Positions 26,880 through 36,116 are shown, counted from the stretch's first letter. The stretch: DNA of 64,000 nt from Tenacibaculum sp. AHE14PA (GCF_019278465.1 NZ_CP058983.1:372001-436000); one strand, 5' to 3'. The notes: generated from the letters alone by a model not told the origin. Numbers and translations: made by a program.

Positions 26880-27611
26880 ATGAGAAAAATAAATTCATAT
26901 CCTATCAGTTCTAAAAAAAATATTGAAAAAATAAGAGATTTAAAAGGAATTCCCGAAAGTGTATTTAAATATTTCAACTTAGAAAAACACAATTTTGACA
27001 GCCTAAGAGAAAAATATCTATATTTCTCTAAATACTCTAATTTCAATGACCCTTTTGATTGTAGTTTAGATTTAATTACTTTTTCAAAAAAAAATGGACG
27101 ATATAAACCACAGCAAGTAAAAAACTTTCAAGAGACAAAAACTAAAATTGAAGAACTTGGAATTTGCTGCTTTTCTAGAACAAACAAATCAATATTAATG
27201 TGGTCACATTATGCAGACAATCATAAAGGGTTCTGTATCGAGTTTGAAACAAATAAAAGATTACTCGGTATAAACCCCTTAGATATAAACTACACTGATA
27301 AATTCAATAAATCACAATATTTAAAACAGCCTAAAGATTCCTTATACCATCTAATTTACACAAAAGCTAGTAATTGGAAATATGAACAAGAACTTAGAAG
27401 TTTTGATTATAATTTATTCAACGAAGAATCACGAAAAATAAAATTTATAGATACAGATATTAAAGCAATTTATTTTGGTGTAAAAACTGAAAAAAGTAAT
27501 ATTGAATTAATCAGAAAAATTATTATTGAAAACTACAGTAATAATATTAGTTTTTTCCAAGGAAAAAAATCTAATTCAAGTTTTGAAATAAATTGGATTG
27601 AATTAAACTAA
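26880..27611 (+). CDS. DUF2971 family protein
   Basis: This is a 243-residue protein of unknown function. Recognisable DUF2971 features are the N-terminal FKYFNLEKHNFDSLREKYLYFSKYSNFNDPFDC-type block (about 29-61), CCFSRTNKSILMWSHYADNH and GFCIEFE near 100-125, and the W-x-x-E-x-E-x-R motif NWKYEQELRSF near 162-172. The family is scattered in bacterial accessory regions, and no biochemical role is established. There is no signal peptide. The gene stands alone between btuF and the convergent alkB. Confidence 0.85.
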   Translation: MRKINSYPISSKKNIEKIRDLKGIPESVFKYFNLEKHNFDSLREKYLYFSKYSNFNDPFDCSLDLITFSKKNGRYKPQQVKNFQETKTKIEELGICCFSRTNKSILMWSHYADNHKGFCIEFETNKRLLGINPLDINYTDKFNKSQYLKQPKDSLYHLIYTKASNWKYEQELRSFDYNLFNEESRKIKFIDTDIKAIYFGVKTEKSNIELIRKIIIENYSNNISFFQGKKSNSSFEINWIELN

Positions 27612-27746
27612 CCACAACAATGCATAAACTCAATTTGAGCTGAGTTTCCTAACGAACTTGTAAATTTTCTATTTTACTTCCGTCATAACACGAAAAATCT
27701 TCGATATCCCAAAAAACTAAAGCTTATACAAACCGTTAATGAAAAC

Positions 27747-28355
27747 CTATTTCTCAATAGTTCGAAAAGTTAAATTAATTCGAGGTCGGTGTATTTTTTT
27801 TGTTGGTGGTAAACGGTGTAACCAATGCGTTTGTGTTTCATCTTTCATTACCAATAAAGAACCATGTTCTAACACTTTATAAACCGTTTCTTTGGTTTCT
27901 TTATGTTTAAAACCAAACTTGCGCTCTGCGCCTAAACTTAAAGAAGCAATAGCGCCTTGTTCTTTTAAATCCTTTTCACCATCACTATGCCAAGCCATTC
28001 CTTCAGATCCGTCGTGGTATAAATTAAGCAAACAAGAATTGTAAGTTTCGTTTGTTTCTTTTTCTACTAATTCCTTTAATTCTAGCAATTCTTTTGTAAA
28101 AAGTAATGCTGTTTTTGTGCTGTTAGAATAAGAGTATTCGAAAGGTTTTTCTGCATACCAAGCTACTTTTCTTTTGGTAAAAATTTGCTTCCCGAATATA
28201 ATAGCTTCATCATTTTTCCATTCTATGGAATCTAATAAAACATTATAATAAGCTTCCGCTTTTACGCTAGATAAAACTAATCCGTAGTAATTTACAGTCC
28301 CGTTTTTTGGAAGTAAGTTATGAGGAAAATCAGTAAATTGTGAGAATAAATCCAT
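27747..28355 (-). CDS. alkB: AlkB family alpha-ketoglutarate-dependent dioxygenase
   Basis: AlkB proteins reverse alkylation damage (1-methyladenine, 3-methylcytosine) by oxidative demethylation using Fe(II) and 2-oxoglutarate. The 202-residue protein has the iron ligands H123 and D125 (AWHSDGE) and H180 (THWLHRLP), and the 2-oxoglutarate-binding arginines R192 and R198 (PRINLTFR). The nucleotide-recognition lid is also present (VAWYAEKPFEYSYS). It resembles the ALKBH2/3-like short forms seen in Bacteroidota. It appears to be monocistronic; a terminator for the upstream lipoprotein gene lies 10 bp before its start. Confidence 0.93.
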   Translation of the reverse strand: MDLFSQFTDFPHNLLPKNGTVNYYGLVLSSVKAEAYYNVLLDSIEWKNDEAIIFGKQIFTKRKVAWYAEKPFEYSYSNSTKTALLFTKELLELKELVEKETNETYNSCLLNLYHDGSEGMAWHSDGEKDLKEQGAIASLSLGAERKFGFKHKETKETVYKVLEHGSLLVMKDETQTHWLHRLPPTKKIHRPRINLTFRTIEK

Positions 28356-28367
28356 CGATTATAAAAA

Positions 28368-28399
28368 TAAAAAACTCCCGTTTAAAACAGGAGTTTTCA
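28368..28399 (-). terminator. Intrinsic terminator after the 28411-29589 lipoprotein gene
   Basis: AAACTCCCGTTTAAAACAGG / AGTTTT forms a stem (ACTCC[C/T]GTTT with complement), with A-rich sequence on the left that reads as a T-run on the minus strand. Confidence 0.8.
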
Positions 28400-28410
28400 T
28401 AATGTTTATT

Positions 28411-29589
28411 TTAATTTCTAAACTTATTACGCGAAATAATATGCTTTAACCTCTCCTTTAAATCTGTTCCTGTATCGTATACCATTTGTTCATTTGAAGG
28501 AAAATGGACCGACCTTAACTTTGTTAAATTAAAAAACGATTTATCTAAAGCTCTTCTATCACCATCATAATTAGCATAACTATGCTCAAAAATAAATTCG
28601 CTTTCAATAGGAAAGCTTTCTATTAATTGATCAGTAGAATTATTATAAAACTTAACAACCCCGATTACTTTGCTGCTCTTAGATTGCGTAAAACGGTATA
28701 ATTTACATCTAATATTTTTAAAATTATCAACCTTAATTTTATTACCTAAACTATCTTTAACGTAAACACCTTTAGTGTTTTTTAAATACTTAAAACCATC
28801 TTTTAGTTGTTTCTCTTTTATAATTTCTTTTTCATGAATTTGTTCAGGAGAGATATCAATTCTTCTAAGATTAAGTTCTAAATCAAAATCGTAGTTAATT
28901 TGTTTGTTTTTTCTAGAATGATAAACCGTCCATAAATCATCTAAACCATAAGTATCCATTGCCAATAAATCATTTTCTAATCTTCTTGGTATTATTTGAT
29001 TGGTTTCATTACTTACTGATAAAAAAACATAATCGGTTCCTTTAACATGAGCTTCTTCTATTAATTTTCTGGTGTTTTTATAATTCGAATTAATCTTATC
29101 TAAGTGCTGTAATTCATTAAAAGCGCTTCTATAATTCATTTTGTTACGACGACCTTCTTTTAAGAATGCTACTCCGTTTTTATATAAAAAATCAGAATAA
29201 TTTTCTTTAGACTGAATAATATTATTGTCGTAATTCGTTAATTTAAAACGTGTTTTTTTTAAAGGCAATAAAGGTTTTATCTTTTCTTGTCTGTTATTTA
29301 AACGATTATATAAATCATAAATAGTTTTTAAGTTTTCAGCGTTGTTTTCCTTCTTTAAAAAGGCAATTTTAGATAGATCTCTATCACTTGCTTTTTTAAA
29401 AGCATTTTGTAACATTACAACATAAGGCTGGTTTTTTTCTTTAAACTTATCTTTAGCCAAGTTTTTAATAGATAATGCTATTGCTTTATCGTAATCTCCT
29501 GAATTAATTGCTTTTTCAGTTGTTTTAATGCTACTACAAGAAATTGCAACAAAAGCTATAAAGATTAACTGTAAGGTAATTTTTTTCAT
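28411..29589 (-). CDS. Lipoprotein of unknown function
   Basis: This is a 392-residue protein with a signal peptide and lipobox AISC (C20), then SSIKTTEKAINSGDYDKAIALSIKNL, which looks like a single tetratricopeptide-type helical hairpin. It contains more charged helical segments to about residue 200, and after that a beta-rich domain (FIFEHSYANYDGDRRALDKS near the end). I do not recognise a named family. Similar TPR-starting lipoproteins are common in flavobacteria. I chose the ATG at 29589, because it places the signal peptide at the N-terminus; an upstream in-frame start adds nine residues. It is downstream of the M1 peptidase gene on the same strand with a 60-bp gap. Confidence 0.75.
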   Translation of the reverse strand: MKKITLQLIFIAFVAISCSSIKTTEKAINSGDYDKAIALSIKNLAKDKFKEKNQPYVVMLQNAFKKASDRDLSKIAFLKKENNAENLKTIYDLYNRLNNRQEKIKPLLPLKKTRFKLTNYDNNIIQSKENYSDFLYKNGVAFLKEGRRNKMNYRSAFNELQHLDKINSNYKNTRKLIEEAHVKGTDYVFLSVSNETNQIIPRRLENDLLAMDTYGLDDLWTVYHSRKNKQINYDFDLELNLRRIDISPEQIHEKEIIKEKQLKDGFKYLKNTKGVYVKDSLGNKIKVDNFKNIRCKLYRFTQSKSSKVIGVVKFYNNSTDQLIESFPIESEFIFEHSYANYDGDRRALDKSFFNLTKLRSVHFPSNEQMVYDTGTDLKERLKHIISRNKFRN

Positions 29590-29649
29590 GTATTTCAGTT
29601 TGTTTAGAGTAGGCAATTATAATGCCAATATATTTATTTTTTTATCTAT

Positions 29650-32100
29650 TTACTCTAATAATTTTGCCATTGCTAATTTAACAATTTCAATGTTGTTATT
29701 TTTGTTTGGTTGGTTTTCTGTCTTTTGTTTTTGCACTACTTGACGTAACAAATTTATACCTACTTTATCGAAATTGTATTGTTTGTACTGAATTCCTTTC
29801 GAAACAATATCATCCGTTAAGTTTTTAATAGCAGCTGTATTATTACTTTTTGCTATTTTTTCATAAGCCTTTTTATACAAGGTTTGTATTTTTTTATTCT
29901 GACTTAAATACATACCTGACATTACATTGCTTGCTATAAAAGTTAATTCATCATCATCATTTTCTTCTAAATAAATGCGTGTTAAAGGCGTTGCAATAAT
30001 CTTTTTAACCGCATCAGGTAAAGTTTTAGATTTTGCAATAGCCAACGTTTTATCTACATAATACATTCCTACTAACGACTTTCCTAAAACAGCATACGAC
30101 TTACTTGTTAAACCTTTCTCAAAAACAGCTTTTAACTCAGGATCAGTTAATTTACCTAAGGTTTCTATAGCTGCTGCTTGTACAAGTGTTTTAGAATCGT
30201 TGTTTGCAATTTGCTTTATTGTTTCTATCTCTCTTTTTTTAGAATTCTTGTTTACCAAATTAATGTTTTCTAACGCTAATATTCTAATTTTATAAAACTC
30301 ATCATTCATTGCATTGGCAATCGCATCAAAAGCTTTGGTATCGTCTTGCTGTCTTTTTGCAACTTCTATCAAAGCTTCTTTTTTATGCATGTAACTGTCT
30401 GCATATTTTAATTGATGAATATAATCACTCAATATTTTATTTTCAATTACGTCACATAACAAAACACCGTTAGCATTTACCTGAATTAAATCTGGCTGTT
30501 TTCTAAACGGAAAAGTAAAAGAAGCCTCTTTGCTTTCTACAAAAACAGTATGTCTTGTTCGTTTACTTCCTTCAAAGATATCTATCGCAAAAGGAAATTT
30601 AAACTCGTAATCTTGGTTCTGAATAATATTTACAGTAACCGTTTTTCTTAATTTATTAAAATCATAAGATATTTCTAATTGTGGATGCCCATTATTAAAA
30701 TACCATTGATTAAAAAACCAATTTAAATCTTTTCCACTAACTTTTTCGAAAGCCAATCGTAATTGATGTGCTTCACCAGTACCGTATTTATTTGTAGTTA
30801 AATAATTGTTTAAACCTGCATAAAAAGCTTCATTTCCTAAATAATTACGCAACATATGTAAAATTGCGCCACCTTTGTTATAACTAACCGCATCAAACAT
30901 ATCTTCTTTGTCTTGGTAGTTAAAACGCACTAAATGTTTATCAAAATTTTGACCATTTTTATAGGTTTCAGTATCTTCTAGCAAATGAGCATCTGCATCA
31001 TTTTTTCCATATTTATATTCACGCCATAAATATTCGCTATAGTTTGCAAAACTTTCATTCACGGTAAGATTACTCCAACTCTCTGCGGTTACTAAATCGC
31101 CAAACCAATGATGAAAAGCTTCGTGAGCAATTGTATTTTCTTGTATGTTTTCATCAATTAATTGCCCTGGCATTTGGTAGGCATTTTCTCCGTGAATAAC
31201 AGCGGTAGTATTTTCCATAGCGCCACTTACATAATCACGCCCAACAATTTGCGCATATTTATTCCAAGGATATTCGATACCAGTAATTTTAGAGAAAAAA
31301 GCTAACATTTCTGGTGTTTTACCAAAAATTTCCTTCGCATAAGGAGCGTATTCTTTTTCTACATAATAATCTACCGGAATATTTTTATACGTATCCTTAA
31401 CAATCTCATACTCTCCTACTCCCATAAAAAATAGATACGGTGCATGTTTTTGTGTGAAATTCCAATAATCGGTTCTTGTTCCGTTTGTATTAGTTATTTG
31501 ACTTTCTAACTTACCATTAGAAAGTGTTACATACTTATTAGGAACAGTAATATAGATTTCTTGTGATGTTTTCTGATTTGGTGCATCTATTGTTGGAAAC
31601 CAACAACTACTTGCTTCGGTTTCACCTTGTGTCCAAATTTGTGTTGGTTTGTTTTTATCCAAACCAGTTGGATTTATAAAATACAATCCTTTGGCTGATG
31701 TAATCGCTGCACTCCCTTTTTGTTGTACTTTCTCTGGACGAGCTGTATATTTTATATAAATGGTAAATTCTTCATTTCGTTTATATATGCGAGGTAAATC
31801 GATTATCAACTTATAATTATCGTAATTATAGTCTAACACTTTAGCATTCATTGTTATTTTATGAATAACCATTGCTTTAGCATCTAACGTTAATTTACCT
31901 GTTTCATAAAAATGAGGTTTTACTGTTAGCCATGTTTCCCCATTCAGTTGTTTTTCTTTAAAGTTAAAATCAACCTTTAATTTTGTGTGAATTAAATCGT
32001 GAATTTTATCTTTTTCTCCTCGATACGTATTCTCTACTTGCGCAAAAAAGGATACCGTAAAAAGTACAACTATTAGTGTAAGGGTTTTTTGAAACTTCAT
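29650..32100 (-). CDS. M1 family aminopeptidase (secreted, with HEAT-like C-terminal region)
   Basis: This is a zinc aminopeptidase of 816 residues with a signal peptide (MKFQKTLTLIVVLFTVSFFA). It has the substrate-binding GAMEN motif (YVSGAMENTTA) and the zinc site HEAFHHWFGDLV followed by the downstream Glu in NESFANY. The C-terminal ~250 residues are helical repeats (HEAT-like: VQAAAIETLGKL and neighbours). Flavobacterial homologues clear N-terminal amino acids from peptides in the periplasm or outside the cell. I chose the ATG at 32100 because it starts the signal peptide. A TATTTTTG -7 box lies at 32128-32121. Confidence 0.94.
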   Translation of the reverse strand: MKFQKTLTLIVVLFTVSFFAQVENTYRGEKDKIHDLIHTKLKVDFNFKEKQLNGETWLTVKPHFYETGKLTLDAKAMVIHKITMNAKVLDYNYDNYKLIIDLPRIYKRNEEFTIYIKYTARPEKVQQKGSAAITSAKGLYFINPTGLDKNKPTQIWTQGETEASSCWFPTIDAPNQKTSQEIYITVPNKYVTLSNGKLESQITNTNGTRTDYWNFTQKHAPYLFFMGVGEYEIVKDTYKNIPVDYYVEKEYAPYAKEIFGKTPEMLAFFSKITGIEYPWNKYAQIVGRDYVSGAMENTTAVIHGENAYQMPGQLIDENIQENTIAHEAFHHWFGDLVTAESWSNLTVNESFANYSEYLWREYKYGKNDADAHLLEDTETYKNGQNFDKHLVRFNYQDKEDMFDAVSYNKGGAILHMLRNYLGNEAFYAGLNNYLTTNKYGTGEAHQLRLAFEKVSGKDLNWFFNQWYFNNGHPQLEISYDFNKLRKTVTVNIIQNQDYEFKFPFAIDIFEGSKRTRHTVFVESKEASFTFPFRKQPDLIQVNANGVLLCDVIENKILSDYIHQLKYADSYMHKKEALIEVAKRQQDDTKAFDAIANAMNDEFYKIRILALENINLVNKNSKKREIETIKQIANNDSKTLVQAAAIETLGKLTDPELKAVFEKGLTSKSYAVLGKSLVGMYYVDKTLAIAKSKTLPDAVKKIIATPLTRIYLEENDDDELTFIASNVMSGMYLSQNKKIQTLYKKAYEKIAKSNNTAAIKNLTDDIVSKGIQYKQYNFDKVGINLLRQVVQKQKTENQPNKNNNIEIVKLAMAKLLE

Positions 32101-32120
32101 AAATACTTTCGTTTGAGCAT

Positions 32121-32128
32121 CAAAAATA
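32121..32128 (-). promoter_or_regulatory. Putative -7 box for the M1 peptidase gene
   Basis: The minus strand reads TATTTTTG, a perfect TAnnTTTG, 20 bases before the chosen ATG. No TTG at proper spacing was found. Confidence 0.4.
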
Positions 32129-32168
32129 AGCAAATCTATTGGGAGGCTTGTTAATGAGTCGTTAAAAA

Positions 32169-32201
32169 GAAAAAGCCATCAATAAATTGATGGCTTTTAG
32201 T
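32169..32201 (-). terminator. Intrinsic terminator of the sigma/DUF4252 operon
   Basis: AAAGCCATCAAT, a short loop and ATTGATGGCTTT form a hairpin that is followed on the minus strand by T-rich sequence. It is just after the stop of the gene at 32219. Confidence 0.85.
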
Positions 32202-32218
32202 TATTTTATACTAGTTTT

Positions 32219-32815
32219 TTAGTTAGAAGCTTCTACTGTATCTTCTTCAGTAACTTGCTTTTTATTTTTCATTGGTATTGTATTCCCTAACAGCGCTTTA
32301 AACTTACTTAAATCTAAATCACCACCATCTACTTTTGCTTTCTGCATCATCTGCATAATCTTACCAGGATTCATATTGTCACCTAAAATACGTGCAATAC
32401 CTACTCCCATTTCTTTACCATAACCAAAGGCAATAATTTCATCTACAGCATCAGTTTCACCTGAATAATAGATTGTAGCATGCATACCATCTTTTTTAAA
32501 GTTGATTAATTTTTTATAATCAGATCCTTTTAAAATATCTTTTAACTTTCCTTTTTCCTCTTCATAAGTTGCTTCATCAGCATCTTTATAAGGTAAACCC
32601 GTTAAGTTTACTTTGCGAATGCTTTCGAATGCTTTTTTATCTTCTTCGGATGCTTTATCCATACTTAACTGTAGTATGCTCGCAGGAACATCTAAAGTTA
32701 TAAATCCTTTTTTATCTTGACTGTCTACTAAATAACTTTGCAATGAAGCTTCTTTTTTACATGAAACTGTTACAAATGAGATTGCTAGTAATGAATATAT
32801 AAATAGTTTTTTCAT
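32219..32815 (-). CDS. DUF4252 family lipoprotein
   Basis: This is a 198-residue protein with signal peptide and lipobox VTVSC (C19). The remainder fits DUF4252: hydrophobic segments LDVPASILQLSMDK, the YKKLINFKKDG and MHATIYYSGETDAVDEII blocks, and the AFGYGKEMGVGIARILGDNMNPGKIMQMM region. DUF4252 proteins are small envelope proteins common in Bacteroidota next to ECF sigma genes; their function is unknown. It is the last gene after a second DUF4252 protein, with a terminator between them, so it may be expressed at a lower level or separately. Confidence 0.78.
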   Translation of the reverse strand: MKKLFIYSLLAISFVTVSCKKEASLQSYLVDSQDKKGFITLDVPASILQLSMDKASEEDKKAFESIRKVNLTGLPYKDADEATYEEEKGKLKDILKGSDYKKLINFKKDGMHATIYYSGETDAVDEIIAFGYGKEMGVGIARILGDNMNPGKIMQMMQKAKVDGGDLDLSKFKALLGNTIPMKNKKQVTEEDTVEASN

Positions 32816-32839
32816 TGTATTTTTTATTTTTGAATTGGT

Positions 32840-32878
32840 TAAAAAAATAGGGTTAAAAAATTTATTTCTTAACCCTAT
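32840..32878 (-). terminator. Intrinsic terminator between the two DUF4252 genes
   Basis: ATAGGGTTAA (32847-32856) pairs with TTAACCCTAT (32869-32878) around a 12-nt loop, and on the minus strand it is followed by a seven-T run. It could attenuate expression of the downstream gene at 32219. Confidence 0.75.
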
Positions 32879-32891
32879 ATTAAAGAAAGTA

Positions 32892-33422
32892 TTACTTGCT
32901 ACTAACTTTTACTTTTACATTATTATCTTTCGAAAATGTTTCTGCTAGTTTCGACATTTTATTAATATCGATAGTTCCTGTTAAAGAAACAATAACCGAT
33001 TCTACTCCACCTTTTTTAGATCCTTTATCTTTTACGAACATTAAAACTTCACTAACAAAATCTTTGTTTTTTGTAGTTCTAACGTAAATTTTAACTCTAG
33101 AATCCTTGTCTTTAATACGCATTAATTCGGTTAAATTACTTTTACTTACGGCAGATTTTACCATGCTTTCCATTTGCGAAGCAACACTTGTATTTTCTGT
33201 AGTAAATATTTTTAACTCATTTAATTCTTTTACTATATTAAAAACTTCAACAGCTTCATTATCTTCTGAACCTACATTAAATTTCGATAGCATTTCAAAA
33301 GCGTCTTTGTTTACAACTACTGATGAAACGTCGTCTATATCTTCTAACTTATCAAATATTGATTGTCCGAAACTTAAGTTTGCCGTGAATACGAATGCGA
33401 ATATTATAATTATTTTTTTCAT
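32892..33422 (-). CDS. DUF4252 family secreted protein
   Basis: This is a 176-residue protein with a signal peptide ending SFGQS (about residue 20) and no lipobox cysteine. The mature part has SSVVVNKDAFEMLSKF, NELKIFTTENTSVASQMESM and VKIYVRTTKNKDFVSEVLMFV, the DUF4252 pattern (a ferredoxin-like repeat of beta strands and helices). It is a divergent paralogue of the downstream lipoprotein at 32219. It lies 44 bp downstream of the anti-sigma-like gene, so it is probably a target or partner of that ECF system. Confidence 0.8.
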   Translation of the reverse strand: MKKIIIIFAFVFTANLSFGQSIFDKLEDIDDVSSVVVNKDAFEMLSKFNVGSEDNEAVEVFNIVKELNELKIFTTENTSVASQMESMVKSAVSKSNLTELMRIKDKDSRVKIYVRTTKNKDFVSEVLMFVKDKGSKKGGVESVIVSLTGTIDINKMSKLAETFSKDNNVKVKVSSK

Positions 33423-33466
33423 GATTGTCTTAATTTATAAAGTACTTGGTTTTACTTTTTTTGTTA

Positions 33467-33937
33467 TTAATTTACTTTGCTTATTACTTTGTTTACTGTT
33501 TTTTCGTAGGTGTTTAAGTATTGTAAAGCATCAGTTCCTTTGTTTAAGTTGTTTGAAACCGCATATAATGCGTCGTTTCCTTTGTTTAAATTGATTGAAA
33601 GCAGTTGCAACGCTTCTGTTACTTGCGCAAACTTTTTTCTTTGCTGATGTTCTTGGTACTTTTCATTACCTACAAATACACTAAATAGTAAGACTACTGA
33701 CGCTGCTACCGATAACCATTTCCAGTTCTTCTTAGGTTTCTCAGGTTTTAACTGAATGGTTTTGGTAAACGTTTCGTCTTTACTTTGTTTAAAATAACCA
33801 AACAACATACTGTACTCTTGCAAATGCGGCGCCACGTTAGGCGACGTAAAATACTCTTGAAGTATTTGCTCTTCTTGCAAAGTAGTTTCTGCGTTAAGGT
33901 ATTTTTCTACTAATTTATCTATGTTAGCTAACTCCAT
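33467..33937 (-). CDS. Membrane anchored anti-sigma-factor-like protein
   Basis: This is a 156-residue protein with a cytoplasmic N-terminal region (about 1-75: NIDKLVEKYLNAETTLQEEQ, then FTSPNVAPHLQEY), one transmembrane segment (about 78-95, WLSVAASVVLLFSVFVG) and a periplasmic helical C-terminus with the repeated motif NLNKGNDALYAVSNNLNKGT. The position, overlapping the ECF sigma gene by 14 bp, and the single-span topology are those of an anti-sigma factor. It lacks the zinc ZAS motif and the FecR domain, so the family is a Bacteroidota-specific type. Confidence 0.75.
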   Translation of the reverse strand: MELANIDKLVEKYLNAETTLQEEQILQEYFTSPNVAPHLQEYSMLFGYFKQSKDETFTKTIQLKPEKPKKNWKWLSVAASVVLLFSVFVGNEKYQEHQQRKKFAQVTEALQLLSINLNKGNDALYAVSNNLNKGTDALQYLNTYEKTVNKVISKVN

Positions 33938-34433
33938 AGTTGTGTTTTTTTATTAATTCTTCTCTAATTGTCTTTCTTGCTCTTGATAAGGCTACTCTAA
34001 CAGCAGTTGGTTTCATATCTACCATTTTACATATCTCATCAAAATCATATTGTTCTACATCTCTTAATTGAATAATTGTTTTTTGTTGTTCTGGTAATTT
34101 ATCAATCAATTTGTGTACTAAACTTACACTGTCATTATATTCTACTTTTTTATCTAAAGACGTTTCTTTTTCTTTATAATTACTATGAACCAATGTTAAA
34201 TTACTTGCCTGCTTTGATTTTAAACGATCATAACAATAATTTTTTGTCATCGTCATTGCAAATGCTTCTACATTTTTATAGCCCGACAGTTTTTCTTTGT
34301 TCCTCCATAATTTAAAAACCAGTTCTTGTGTAGCATCTTCAGCTTCTTCGGTAGAAACTAAAAGTCTTTTTGCCAAACGAAAGACCTTGTCTTTAAATGG
34401 TAGTACAACTTTTAAAAAGTCTGATTGATTCAT
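33924..34433 (-). CDS. ECF RNA polymerase sigma factor
   Basis: This is a 169-residue group 4 sigma factor. Region 2 spans about 8-75 (VFRLAKRLLVSTEEAEDATQ and ELVFKLWRNKEKL, with the -10-binding helix), and region 4 spans about 108-160 (LPEQQKTIIQLRDVEQYDFDEICKMV then AVRVALSRARKTIRE, a helix-turn-helix). It opens an operon with a membrane anti-sigma-like protein and two DUF4252 proteins, an arrangement of envelope-stress sensing. The leader contains a small palindrome AACTAC-GACGAG-GTAGTT (near 34498). It is divergent from an S41 peptidase gene. Confidence 0.93.
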   Translation of the reverse strand: MNQSDFLKVVLPFKDKVFRLAKRLLVSTEEAEDATQELVFKLWRNKEKLSGYKNVEAFAMTMTKNYCYDRLKSKQASNLTLVHSNYKEKETSLDKKVEYNDSVSLVHKLIDKLPEQQKTIIQLRDVEQYDFDEICKMVDMKPTAVRVALSRARKTIREELIKKHNYGVS

Positions 34434-34592
34434 GGTTTAGTTAGTTAGTTTTGTAAACTTAGTATTAAAACACCGTCTTAACTATCAGGTTTACATAACT
34501 ACGACGAGGTAGTTGTAAGTTTGTTACATCAAAATCTAAAAAAATAATATTAATCATTAAATTGCGTTGATATTAAAGCTAATATATTCCTT

Positions 34593-36047
34593 ATGAAAAT
34601 ACTTAAAGCCTCTCTTATTGTTTTTTTACTACTATCAATAGTTTCTTGTAGTGAAAAAGATGACACGCCTACCGATGTTCAAATTCAGAATTTTGTTTGG
34701 AAAGGATTAAACGCTTATTATTTATGGCAAAGTGATGTTCCTGATTTATCAGACAGGCGTTTTAATAACGATCAAGAATTGTATAGTTATTTATCTGAAG
34801 CAGGAAGTCCGGAGAATTTATTTAACAATTTATTGTTTTTACCTAATGAGTACCCAAAAGACCCGAACAGAACTTATTCTTGGATTGTTGATGATTATAT
34901 TGCTTTAGAAGAATCTTTTGAAGGTACGCGTCAAACAACAGGAATGAAAGTTAGAGGAGCTGATTTTGCAGATGGTTCTAATAATTATTATGTGTATGTA
35001 TACGATGTGGTAAAAAATTCTGATGCAGAAACCAAAGGTGTTGTTAGAGGAATGCTAATTACCGAAGTAAACGGAACCTCTTTAACAAGAGCTAATGTAA
35101 ATTCGCTTTTTAGCACTGATTCTTTTACGGTGGGATTGGCCGATTACAATGCAGGAAACCCTGTTAGTAACGGAACAACGATTACATTAACTAGAGCTAC
35201 AATAACAGAAAACCCTATTAAAGAAGCAAAAGTAATTGTTGATGGTGGCAATACTATTGGTTATTTAATGTACAACCAATTTTCTAGTGATTTTGATGGT
35301 GAATTAAATGCGGAATTTGCAAAGTTTAAATCACCACTTATTACCGATTTAGTAATCGATTTACGATACAACGGTGGTGGTTCTGTGCAAACGGCTGTAT
35401 ATTTAGGAAGCATGGTTACTGGTCAGTTTAAAGACCAATTATATGCTAAAGAAGTATGGAATAGCAAAGTGTTAGCTGCAATAAACCCTGAGTTTTTAAT
35501 TAATAACTTTACAGATAAAATTTTAAATAAAGATAGTAATGGTAATGTTGTTTTAAACGAGACTATTAACAGTTTAAATTTAAACACCATCTATTTTATT
35601 GTATCAGAAAATACTGCTTCGGCATCAGAACTAATTATAAATGCACTTTCTCCTTATATTGATGTAAAATTAATAGGAGCGCAAACTTATGGGAAACATG
35701 TAGGTTCTATTACTTTATACGATTCTGACGACTTTAGAAGAAATGGCCCTAATTTTAAAACAAATCATACGTATGCAATGCAACCAATTGTTTTAGAAAT
35801 TCAGAATGTAGATGGCGAAAATAAGCCTGATGGATTTACTCCCGAAGTGCTTATGGAAGAAGATCCTGGTAATTTGGGTGTAATTGGTGATCCTACGGAA
35901 CCTTTATTAGAAAGAGCTATTCAATATATTACCACAGGTGCTAAAGGAGTTTCTTTACCTAAAAAAATAAATACCAACTATAGGCCACAGTGGAATTCTA
36001 ACATGAAATACAGTGATTATAACAATATGTATATCGATTTAAAGTAA
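34593..36047 (+). CDS. S41 family (C-terminal processing) peptidase lipoprotein
   Basis: This is a 484-residue protein with lipobox SIVSC (C19). It has an N-terminal helical region (about 28-110, QNFVWKGLNAYYLWQSDVPDL), a PDZ-like domain (about 112-205, AETKGVVRGMLITEVNG) and a peptidase domain with DLRYNGGGSV, the serine in ENTASASELI (S343) and the lysine in AQTYGKHVGS (K368). These are the Ser/Lys dyad of CTP/tail-specific proteases. Anchoring at the periplasmic or outer face is expected. It is divergent from the ECF sigma gene, which may or may not be related. Confidence 0.94.
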   Translation: MKILKASLIVFLLLSIVSCSEKDDTPTDVQIQNFVWKGLNAYYLWQSDVPDLSDRRFNNDQELYSYLSEAGSPENLFNNLLFLPNEYPKDPNRTYSWIVDDYIALEESFEGTRQTTGMKVRGADFADGSNNYYVYVYDVVKNSDAETKGVVRGMLITEVNGTSLTRANVNSLFSTDSFTVGLADYNAGNPVSNGTTITLTRATITENPIKEAKVIVDGGNTIGYLMYNQFSSDFDGELNAEFAKFKSPLITDLVIDLRYNGGGSVQTAVYLGSMVTGQFKDQLYAKEVWNSKVLAAINPEFLINNFTDKILNKDSNGNVVLNETINSLNLNTIYFIVSENTASASELIINALSPYIDVKLIGAQTYGKHVGSITLYDSDDFRRNGPNFKTNHTYAMQPIVLEIQNVDGENKPDGFTPEVLMEEDPGNLGVIGDPTEPLLERAIQYITTGAKGVSLPKKINTNYRPQWNSNMKYSDYNNMYIDLK

Positions 36048-36054
36048 ATCAATT

Positions 36055-36083
36055 TTGTCAACCTGAACTTGTTTCAGGTTATG
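36055..36083. repeat. Short palindromic intergenic repeat (family B)
   Basis: GTCAACCTGAACTTGTTTCA followed by GGTTATGATC holds a CCTGAA-CTTGT-TTCAGG inverted repeat. A half copy is at 16255-16271. Confidence 0.6.
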
Positions 36084-36116
36084 ATCATAACATATAGTAT
36101 TATAAATTTTTAAATA

